A stretch of 5,371 nucleotides of DNA from Pseudomonadota bacterium (GTDB lineage: Bacteria; Bdellovibrionota; Bdellovibrionia; Bdellovibrionales; JAEYZS01), in NCBI GenBank assembly GCA_023427925.1, contig JAEYZS010000147.1, positions 1-5,371 of the forward strand, given 5' to 3'. The translations under genes and the position numbers were made by a program. The notes beneath the pieces are model-generated. The model had not been told where the DNA came from, did not search any database, and worked only from the letters and a program-made list of their open reading frames with translations. Below are positions 1 through 4,696 of this stretch, piece by piece (position 1 is the stretch's first letter; the number at the start of each line of letters is the position of its first letter).

Positions 1-25
1 GGTTCGAGCCCCGTCGATCGCCCCA
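1..25 (+). tRNA. 3' end of a tRNA gene, probably tRNA-His (partial)
   Basis: Only the last third of the gene is in the window. The T-loop TTCGAGC lies at 3-9, the 3' half of the T-stem CCCGT at 10-14, the 3' acceptor strand CGATCGC at 15-21, the discriminator C at 22 and an encoded CCA at 23-25. These lengths (7, 5, 7, 1, 3) match a canonical tRNA exactly. A C discriminator is the hallmark of bacterial tRNA-His, where it pairs with G-1. The anticodon is outside the window, so the isotype is an inference from one base. A T-run follows at 26-30. Confidence 0.75.
10..25 (+). repeat. Left copy of 16-bp direct repeat (tRNA 3' end, attL-like)
   Basis: The sequence CCCGTCGATCGCCCCA is identical to 830-845. 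It covers the 3' side of the T-stem, the acceptor strand and CCA of the tRNA. Duplication of a tRNA 3' end on both sides of a segment is the usual trace of integration by a tyrosine recombinase. Identity extends to 18 of 20 if counted from position 6. The integration reading is inferred, because no integrase lies between the copies. Confidence 0.6.
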
Positions 26-44
26 TTTTTAAAAAAACCTACGC

Positions 45-54
45 GGCTCGAACC
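45..54 (-). repeat. Inverted fragment of the tRNA T-arm
   Basis: GGCTCGAACC is the exact reverse complement of positions 1-10, the T-loop region of the partial tRNA. It could pair with the tRNA end. Alternatively 41-50 can pair with 81-90, with one C-C mismatch. Ten bases alone could be chance, but a further direct copy of the same tRNA end follows within 30 bp. Confidence 0.4.
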
Positions 55-80
55 CTTGAGCGAAGCGAATTAAGAACTGA

Positions 81-95
81 CGAGCCCCGTCGATC
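81..95 (+). repeat. Second direct fragment of the tRNA 3' end
   Basis: CGAGCCCCGTCGATC matches 5-19 in all 15 positions, offset by exactly 76 bp, about one tRNA length. The match ends before the CCA: 96-101 reads CTCGTT instead of GCCCCA. No tRNA-like 5' half precedes it, so this is a remnant or recombination scar rather than a second gene. It also sits in a small hairpin, ACGAG at 80-84 against CTCGT at 96-100. Confidence 0.5.
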
Positions 96-110
96 CTCGT
101 TGTATAATCA

Positions 111-145
111 GAAGAAGAAAGTCCTTAAAAAACTTTAAGGACTTT
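111..145 (-). terminator. Hairpin terminator of the small exported-protein gene
   Basis: A perfect 12-bp inverted repeat, AAAGTCCTTAAA at 118-129 and TTTAAGGACTTT at 134-145, has a 4-nt loop. On the minus strand it lies 19 bp beyond the stop codon at 165 and is followed by a pyrimidine tail (TTTCTTCTTC, including the stem end). The stem is long but AT-rich and the T-tract is broken by C, so termination may be partial. Confidence 0.65.
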
Positions 146-164
146 GACTAAGATGGAAGTAATT

Positions 165-704
165 TTATTTATCTTTCTTGAAACATGCTAGTTCTTGAGA
201 GTCAAAAAACATTATCGCCAATAAAGATCGAGAGTTAAACATTTGTATATAAGTCGGTACCATGTGACCCTCAATAAAAATAGGAGTAGAAAAATTTAAA
301 GCAAGCCGTTCATCTCCTTTGTTAAGATATGCAATGCTCAATAAAGTTCTGCCGTCTTCTCCATACCAAAGATCTGTACTAACTCGGTTTGCGTACTTAC
401 GTTTATTGTGTTTTAGTGTGTAAAGCCCAGGTAACTTAATCTTAGTTTTTTCAATATTTTCTAGGTTTTCTAATGACTCAATATCTGATGGGGAAAATTT
501 TAGTATTTTGTAACGACAACCTTCTTCTGAGATATCAATTCCTAACCATCTATCAATATATTCAACCAAGTCTTGATATTCTTGTTCAGTTAAAGAGGAA
601 GATCTTACTAACTTGGGTTTGAGTGTAAGTAAGTCAGAACTTGAGCTTTCGGCTCTACAAACAAAGGTACTCATTAGTAAAGTTACAATAATAAATGCTT
701 TCAT
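165..704 (-). CDS. Small exported protein of unknown function
   Basis: This 179-residue protein is not one I recognise. Its N-terminus is a clear Sec signal peptide: K2, a hydrophobic core at about 3-16, and a likely cleavage site after CRA at 16-18, followed by a serine-rich stretch. The residues before C16 do not fit a lipobox, so a soluble periplasmic or secreted protein is more likely than a lipoprotein. The mature part is mixed alpha/beta, charged, and has two cysteines (C63, C174) that could form a disulfide. I chose the ATG at 704 because AGGAG (complement of 710-714) sits 5 nt upstream; a GTG two codons earlier overlaps that SD. A TATATT -10-like hexamer (complement of 738-743) has no good -35. 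It is the only gene between the tRNA-end repeats, so it is the apparent cargo of that segment. Confidence 0.75.
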   Translation of the reverse strand: MKAFIIVTLLMSTFVCRAESSSSDLLTLKPKLVRSSSLTEQEYQDLVEYIDRWLGIDISEEGCRYKILKFSPSDIESLENLENIEKTKIKLPGLYTLKHNKRKYANRVSTDLWYGEDGRTLLSIAYLNKGDERLALNFSTPIFIEGHMVPTYIQMFNSRSLLAIMFFDSQELACFKKDK

Positions 705-829
705 AATCACTCCTACGCTTTTAAGCGCTCTTTTTGTAATATATCGTATTCGAAAGATGGATAAGAGATGTTAGTTTCTTTGACATATAAAAAGGTAATC
801 ATTCTAAGCTCAAAAGCGTCATAGTGAAA

Positions 830-845
830 CCCGTCGATCGCCCCA
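830..845 (+). repeat. Right copy of 16-bp direct repeat (attR-like)
   Basis: This is identical to 10-25 over CCCGTCGATCGCCCCA. The bases upstream (AGTGAAA) do not form a T-loop and no tRNA body precedes it, so it is a detached tRNA tail and not a gene. The two copies are 820 bp apart and enclose only the exported-protein gene. The XRE operon starts 162 bp downstream. Confidence 0.6.
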
Positions 846-932
846 GTTCAGCTGTATCTGTAATCACTATCAAAACTTTAGACACTTTATTTAGTAAGTA
901 TGTAGATTTTGTGACAATTGCGTTTAAAACGA

Positions 933-951
933 AATAAATGAGGTATTTATT
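933..951. promoter_or_regulatory. Inverted repeat upstream of XRE gene, possible operator
   Basis: AATAAAT at 933-939 and ATTTATT at 945-951 form a perfect 7-bp dyad around a 5-bp spacer (GAGGT). The size is typical of a dimeric HTH operator and it lies 56 bp upstream of the XRE start. It is AT-only in the arms, so chance is possible. Confidence 0.3.
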
Positions 952-965
952 CCATGTCAAAATCA

Positions 966-997
966 TAACAGTTGTGAATGTTAAACGAAAACTGTTA
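966..997. promoter_or_regulatory. Candidate autoregulatory operator of the XRE operon
   Basis: TAACAGTT at 966-973 and AACTGTTA at 990-997 are perfect 8-bp inverted arms with a 16-bp spacer, ending 10 bp before the ATG. Arms about 24 bp apart, roughly two helical turns, suit two dimers or a spaced dimer of an XRE regulator. A weak promoter overlaps it (TTGTGA at 972-977, GTTAAT at 994-999, 16-bp spacing), so binding would block transcription. Autoregulation is inferred from position only. Confidence 0.45.
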
Positions 998-1007
998 ATA
1001 CTACTCC

Positions 1008-1286
1008 ATGGATAATAAATCATTTCAAGCTCTGGGAACTTATTTGAGACAAAAGAGAATTAAAAAGAAACTCACTCAGGTGTCAGTTGCCAAAAAATTA
1101 GACTACACTTCACAGTTTATTGCAAATTGGGAGAGAGGAGTGTCCTCACCTCCGCTAGAGGCTCTAAAAAAGATCATAGATATTTATGAGATAACTCCGA
1201 ATGAATTTTTAGCAAAGATGGCTTCGATTCAGAAAGATTATATCAAAAGGAATATCTTTAATTCGGAATCTAAAGTTTCAAAATAG
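1008..1286 (+). CDS. XRE (Cro/CI-type) helix-turn-helix regulator
   Basis: The protein has 92 residues and is essentially one DNA-binding domain. The five-helix HTH_3 fold covers about residues 8-68: LGTYLRQKRIKKKLTQ forms helix 1 into helix 2, TQVSVAKKLDYT at 23-34 is helix 2, and SQFIANWERGVSSPP at 35-49 is the recognition helix with the family's typical W-E-R-G and proline turn. The basic tail at 76-92 has no recognisable domain, so ligand sensing or dimerisation may depend on a partner. No Shine-Dalgarno precedes the ATG; the candidate -10 at 994-999 would start the transcript almost at the ATG, so a leaderless message is possible. It leads a three-gene operon, with 11 bp to the next gene. 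It probably controls its own operon and perhaps the convergent one. Confidence 0.88.
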   Translation: MDNKSFQALGTYLRQKRIKKKLTQVSVAKKLDYTSQFIANWERGVSSPPLEALKKIIDIYEITPNEFLAKMASIQKDYIKRNIFNSESKVSK

Positions 1287-1297
1287 GAGAGAATTTC

Positions 1298-2002
1298 ATG
1301 CAGCTTAAACCATTCGAAAAAGACAGGGATAAACTTGCTAAGGAAACCCTTCCTATCTTTATCAATTTCTGTGAGCAAATATCAAATGCGGTGAGCGCAT
1401 ACGGGGTTCACCTTAAACCCTATAATTCTCACGGGATCCAGGAGTTTCTATCCAAAGAATCAACCGATCAGTTTCAAATACTTACAAACTTAAAAAACTA
1501 TACACAACATTTGATAGAAGCCGTTTCTAACAATGTAAGACTAGTTGGTGACAATAGAAAGCATGCTTGGTTTGCAATGAGAAATTTAGGATTGCGGCCT
1601 CCGAACGATTTGTTTGATAGAATTGATCAAAGGGACATGATTGAAATTTATGATACGTCAGGCATTCAAGTTTTTAGATCGATCGAGCTATACAACTATA
1701 TGAGCTATTCTTTTAGTGAGATTTTTTGTTACACGTGGAAGGATCTATTTAGTCGAGATAACTTTGTTCTAAACAGGATGTCGACTACAGTTTCCGATGT
1801 ATTAAGTGGAAAGATTCAAGGATGTATCCATCCGCAATTTCCCACTCACTGTGCGCATGAAATCTTTTCTGAAAAGAAAATTTGGATCAAGATGGAATCA
1901 GGTATCATGAGCAAAGTTCTACGTCCGGATGGTACTATTGGCGGCCTAATATATACATTTAAAATTCCTGAATTTGGTTCATCTAAGAAAACGCTCGCAT
2001 GA
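1298..2002 (+). CDS. Unrecognised protein with PAS-like C-terminal half
   Basis: This 234-residue cytosolic protein has a good SD (AGGAGA at 1286-1291) and is clearly an operon member. I do not recognise a named family. The N-terminal part, about 1-100, looks helical. From about 114 the pattern resembles a PAS sensor fold: MIEIYDTSGIQVFRS at 114-128 reads as two strands with a D-x-S-G turn, then helices at 129-175, then IWIKMESGIMSKVLRPDGTIGGLIYTFKI at about 195-223 as the closing strands, with the DG-x-I-G-G turn common in PAS domains. C176, H178, H184 and H187 cluster just before these strands. There is no signal peptide or membrane segment. Its place between a bare HTH regulator and an oxidase suggests a ligand-sensing partner, but an accessory enzyme role is equally open. 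The PAS reading rests on pattern only. Confidence 0.7.
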   Translation: MQLKPFEKDRDKLAKETLPIFINFCEQISNAVSAYGVHLKPYNSHGIQEFLSKESTDQFQILTNLKNYTQHLIEAVSNNVRLVGDNRKHAWFAMRNLGLRPPNDLFDRIDQRDMIEIYDTSGIQVFRSIELYNYMSYSFSEIFCYTWKDLFSRDNFVLNRMSTTVSDVLSGKIQGCIHPQFPTHCAHEIFSEKKIWIKMESGIMSKVLRPDGTIGGLIYTFKIPEFGSSKKTLA

Positions 2003-2631
2003 AAAATCAAACAATACTCCATTCATTAAGGCACGAGTTGGTTTCTACTGTTCAGGCGGTAGGTGCTGAATTTCGTAATCTTGATTGGGAATCGAAGAAA
2101 GTCTATTTAAATTGGCTATCGCAGACCTATTACTATGTTCAACATACAACGTGCTTTATCGCGCTTATGGCGGCTCGATGGGGACCGCACAATCGTGAAA
2201 AGCAGTATCAAGCTTTGGACTTTTTAAAGGGTGAATCTGCCCACGATTTACTATTAGTTGATGATATGAAGGTTTTTAAGTCCAATATATCGGACTTTGC
2301 AGAGTTTCCCGAGACACAACTCTTTTATCAAAATCAATATTATCTGATTGAGCACGTTTCTCCTGCCGCACAATTAGGTTATGCCTTCTTTCTTGAAGGA
2401 ATCGCATCTACTCAAGCAAGTCATGTGTACGAACGAATTAAAACGGCCTACGGTCCAAACGCAGGAACCTTTCTTCGAGTCCATGGAGAAGAAGACCCTG
2501 ATCATTTCCAAAAAGGATTACTCATCCTTGAAAGCTTTAATAACGAAGAACTCTTAGCAATTGAAAAAAGCTTAAGACAAAGTGCATTTCTGTATTCGTC
2601 TATTCTCAACAGAATCCAAGCTTCAAAATAG
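1999..2631 (+). CDS. Haem-oxygenase-like diiron oxidase (iron-containing redox enzyme family)
   Basis: The 210-residue, all-helical protein resembles the HDO/TenA-PqqC superfamily annotated as iron-containing redox enzymes. Typical marks are YYYVQHTTCFIALMAAR at 44-60, the E-x2-H helix GESAHDLLLVDDMK at 78-91 (E79, H82), GYAFFLEG at 127-134 (E133), and a final H-x3-D-x2-H at 162-169 (H162, D166, H169). The last motif has the same spacing as the metal-binding helix of the chlamydial HDO enzyme CADD. These acidic and His residues suggest a diiron centre rather than haem; the ligand assignment is mine. Known members use O2 to cut, hydroxylate, decarboxylate or N-oxygenate small molecules, and the substrate here cannot be told. 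The start overlaps the previous stop (ATGA), which implies translational coupling. The stop lies 1 bp from the stop of the convergent gene. Confidence 0.75.
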   Translation: MKNQTILHSLRHELVSTVQAVGAEFRNLDWESKKVYLNWLSQTYYYVQHTTCFIALMAARWGPHNREKQYQALDFLKGESAHDLLLVDDMKVFKSNISDFAEFPETQLFYQNQYYLIEHVSPAAQLGYAFFLEGIASTQASHVYERIKTAYGPNAGTFLRVHGEEDPDHFQKGLLILESFNNEELLAIEKSLRQSAFLYSSILNRIQASK

Positions 2632-2651
2632 ACTAAGCAGTCTTCTTTTTT
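2630..2651 (+). terminator. Weak hairpin and T-tract at the convergent gene ends
   Basis: AGACT at 2630-2634 and AGTCT at 2639-2643 enclose AAGC and are followed by TCTTTTTT to 2651. The 5-bp stem is short for an intrinsic terminator, but it begins at the stop codon of the oxidase gene. It lies inside the 3' end of the convergent GNAT gene, where the T-tract encodes the lysine-rich C-terminus (KKK at 227-229). Confidence 0.4.
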
Positions 2652-3328
2652 ACTACTGGTATATCTAGGGTCGTGTCTTCTCTTTCATTCCAAAGTCTTT
2701 CGCTGAGCGCTTGGACTTGCAAATCTGGATAGGTCTTTATTTTATCTCTGAAAATCGCAACCAGCTCTCCTGGTTCCTCGTAGAGCTCAATGTTTTTAAC
2801 AAGGGTTTCTCCGCCAACACCATGTATAATATCAGGTACGGCAGAGTTTGAACGGGCGGCTCCAATGCTTGCGTCACACTGGTATTCCTGTAAATGTTTA
2901 CAAGTTAGAGTTAATATAACTGCGGATAAGGAAACGCCACTTGAATGCTTTCTCCAGTCTGATTCTACGGCTAAAGACTCCATGGTCATTATATTAAAGG
3001 CCTTTCTTTGCTGCAAAATTTCAAAAAATTCTTCGCTAAAATTATTAACAATATAGGAATGCTCTTTGACAGCTAAACTTCGATAATCAAAGAATGTGAA
3101 AAGCAATTGACCGACAATGCGCTCCTTATGGACAAGGACTCCTATTAAATCTTGGCGACACAACGTATCAGCTTGGACTCTATGACCAGAGCCTTTATCT
3201 ATAAATATTCTATTCCAAAAATTTTTCAAAAAAAGGAAAGACTTATTATGAAGTACTTGGTTGCGTTTGTCCTGAGGGAACTTTCCTGACAGTATCACAT
3301 ACTTTAAATCTTTTAATTCATTTTTCAT
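2633..3328 (-). CDS. GNAT-fold acyltransferase resembling autoinducer/N-acyl amino acid synthases
   Basis: This 231-residue protein has the layout of acyl-homoserine-lactone synthase-like and FeeM-like N-acyl amino acid synthases. About 52-79 holds the N-terminal strands (IGVLVHKERIVGQLLFTF). The core strand and acyl-CoA loop are MESLAVESDWRKHSSGVSLS at 116-135, where R-K-H-S-S-G stands in for the GNAT R/Q-x-x-G-x-G/A loop. GAARSNSAV at 156-164 and IIHGVGGETL at 168-176 match the C-terminal motif 'G-x-aR ... G'. Such enzymes move an acyl group from acyl-CoA or acyl-ACP to an amine. The strict LuxI residue set is not evident, so an AHL synthase is not claimed. It starts 5 bp after the ligase stop, with a weak AAGAGA as SD inside the ligase end, so the two are probably co-translated and the ligase may supply its acyl donor. 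The lysine-rich tail overlaps the opposing terminator-like hairpin. Confidence 0.65.
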   Translation of the reverse strand: MKNELKDLKYVILSGKFPQDKRNQVLHNKSFLFLKNFWNRIFIDKGSGHRVQADTLCRQDLIGVLVHKERIVGQLLFTFFDYRSLAVKEHSYIVNNFSEEFFEILQQRKAFNIMTMESLAVESDWRKHSSGVSLSAVILTLTCKHLQEYQCDASIGAARSNSAVPDIIHGVGGETLVKNIELYEEPGELVAIFRDKIKTYPDLQVQALSERLWNEREDTTLDIPVVKKKTA

Positions 3329-3333
3329 AATTT

Positions 3334-4608
3334 TTATCTCTTGTTATCAATCACTCTTTTTATTTTTCCGGTTTTAATATTTAAAATGATATCCTTGGGT
3401 TTGATCCATTCTATTCCTATATGGAGATCCTTGATTTCTTCAATCTCGCTTTGAGTTTTGGATTCTATGATTTTTTTAACTATCTTTTGATCAAACTTTT
3501 TTAGGAGATTTGAATCTTCGTGGCTTGCAATTCGTAAAAGTAAGCAGTCTTTTAAATCTTTTCGTTCGATTATCATTTGGAAGTCAATCCAATTTGTTTG
3601 ATCACTAAACTGAGACAAAATCGATCTAATTTCTGAAACGTAGAACTTGGTGGCATTTACTCGAGCGGCCTCTTCGCTTCGGCCTAGGAGTAAGAACTTT
3701 CTATCTCTTGCGCCCTCATCTTCTACCCACATGGCTTTATCTCCTGCAGGATATCGAATGATCGGCATGAGTTGCCTAAATAAATTAGTGACTACTAAAA
3801 TCCCTTCTTCGTTTTTTTTCTTAATAGGCTTTAGAGTTTTTTCGTCAACTATTTCCACATGAATGTAATCTTCAATGGATCGATATTCATTTTCTTCACA
3901 AGTTTTATCGTAATAGCCAATAAGGCCTACATCTGATGTGGCATAGCTAATGGGATATATCTTGGCCTTTTTAAAAACACTTTTTACAATTTTGATTTGG
4001 TCTTCATAGAAAAAGTCGCCGGCAAAAAATATTTTAGATACCTCATCAAAATTATTTTTAGAACGCATGTTGTTTAGTACAGCGATGCTAACTATAGTGC
4101 TAGGAGTCCCCATAAGAACTGTGGCCTTAAATTGCCTAATAATATCTGCAATTTCATCAGGCGGAGTGTGTCCTGCTACAGGAAGGTGAGTGGTTGGTGT
4201 GGGACAGTTTTCAAGAATTTTTGTGGCAAACAGGTAAGATCCGTAAAGGCTACCGGAATAAAATAGATTTGCAACTCTATCATTTTTTTCTATGTAGTTA
4301 TGAGCAAATGTTTCGCCAGCAACCTTACAAACGGTATTCCACTCTTCAGAAGAGTAGAGGGAATACTTAGGGCTACCAGTTGTTCCTCCACTTCTAAAGA
4401 TCATGCCATCCTTCTGAGCAAGAGAGGAGATATTGTTAATATTATGATAGGCCCAAAAATCTTCGCTTTGAGTAAGTGGACACGAACCAAAATTAGTATT
4501 CTTAGGTAAACCCTTAAGAGCTTCCTTATAGAATGGGGAGTGTGTTCGAGCATGTTTAACAACAAGATCTAAGTCGTTTTTATGAAGTAGTTTTTTGGCC
4601 GTAGTCAT
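3334..4608 (-). CDS. PaaK-like adenylate-forming acid-CoA ligase
   Basis: The 424-residue protein is full length for the phenylacetate-CoA ligase (PaaK) group. It begins with the family's LVVKHARTHSPFYKEAL at 15-31. Core motifs follow in order: P-loop A3 SGGTTGSPK at 73-81, MGTPSTI at 166-172, A5 YATSDVG at 222-228, A7 RYPAGD at 285-290, A8 LGRSEEAARVNATKFY at 308-323 (hinge to the C-terminal lid), and the A10 lysine region KTGKIKRV at 412-419. Expected chemistry is acid plus ATP to acyl-AMP, then usually acyl-CoA, in the cytoplasm. The A5 acidic residue is Asp226 where Glu is commoner. The acid cannot be deduced; aryl acids are typical of the family. It is the first gene of a two-gene operon and divergent from the MFS gene. 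No clear SD precedes the ATG at 4608, but no other start keeps the N-terminus. Confidence 0.85.
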   Translation of the reverse strand: MTTAKKLLHKNDLDLVVKHARTHSPFYKEALKGLPKNTNFGSCPLTQSEDFWAYHNINNISSLAQKDGMIFRSGGTTGSPKYSLYSSEEWNTVCKVAGETFAHNYIEKNDRVANLFYSGSLYGSYLFATKILENCPTPTTHLPVAGHTPPDEIADIIRQFKATVLMGTPSTIVSIAVLNNMRSKNNFDEVSKIFFAGDFFYEDQIKIVKSVFKKAKIYPISYATSDVGLIGYYDKTCEENEYRSIEDYIHVEIVDEKTLKPIKKKNEEGILVVTNLFRQLMPIIRYPAGDKAMWVEDEGARDRKFLLLGRSEEAARVNATKFYVSEIRSILSQFSDQTNWIDFQMIIERKDLKDCLLLRIASHEDSNLLKKFDQKIVKKIIESKTQSEIEEIKDLHIGIEWIKPKDIILNIKTGKIKRVIDNKR

Positions 4609-4645
4609 ATATACTTATCGGTGATTTGGGCTGCAAATTCAGATC

Positions 4646-4673
4646 TAGACATGCGTAAATTCCTCGCTATAAT
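4646..4673 (+). promoter_or_regulatory. Sigma70-type promoter of the MFS transporter gene
   Basis: A -35 TAGACA at 4646-4651 (one mismatch to TTGACA) and a perfect -10 TATAAT at 4668-4673 are separated by 16 bp. The start point would be near 4680, giving a leader of about 17 nt that contains the SD GGGGAG at 4684-4689. Overlapping palindromes AGATCT (4641-4646) and TCTAGA (4644-4649) touch the -35 box. Confidence 0.7.
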
Positions 4674-4696
4674 GAAATTAAACGGGGAGTAACAAA

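Larger units (their letters stand above)
705..1007. other. Intergenic region with right repeat, dyads and operon leader
   Basis: These 303 bp separate two divergent genes. Contents from left to right are a short dyad CGCTT-TT-AAGCG at 716-727 in the leader of the minus-strand gene, the right tRNA-end copy at 830-845, and two inverted repeats at 933-951 and 966-997 ahead of the XRE gene. A perfect TTGACA at 780-785 lacks a matching -10. I see no convincing gene or structured RNA here. Confidence 0.6.

Noticed and set aside
26..101. Second complete tRNA in tandem
   Set aside because: Only the 3' T-arm and part of the acceptor are matched; no D-arm, anticodon arm or 5' acceptor strand can be found.
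103..108. Perfect TATAAT on the plus strand
   Set aside because: There is no -35 at a suitable distance and no plus-strand gene follows; it runs straight into the minus-strand gene's terminator.
708..710. GTG as the start of the exported-protein gene
   Set aside because: It overlaps the Shine-Dalgarno AGGAG itself; the ATG at 704 has correct spacing.
780..808. Perfect TTGACA at 780-785 as a promoter of the XRE operon
   Set aside because: At 17-bp spacing the -10 is only TCTAAG, and the leader would be about 190 nt without visible structure. Possible but unsupported.
799..1023. Minus-strand open frame of 74 codons upstream of the XRE gene
   Set aside because: It overlaps the XRE start and the likely promoter and operators, has no recognisable domain, and includes the repeat copy in its coding sequence. 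It is most likely chance.
1999..2631. True haem oxygenase
   Set aside because: The acidic and His residues (E79, H82, H162, D166, H169) fit a non-haem diiron site better than a single proximal haem histidine, and no haem-uptake genes are nearby.
2790..3056. Plus-strand open frame opposite the GNAT gene
   Set aside because: It lies wholly inside a well-supported minus-strand gene and has a composition typical of a reverse-frame shadow.
3647..4509. Two short plus-strand frames (3647-3862, 4300-4509) opposite the ligase gene
   Set aside because: Both lie antisense to conserved adenylation motifs and show no family features of their own.
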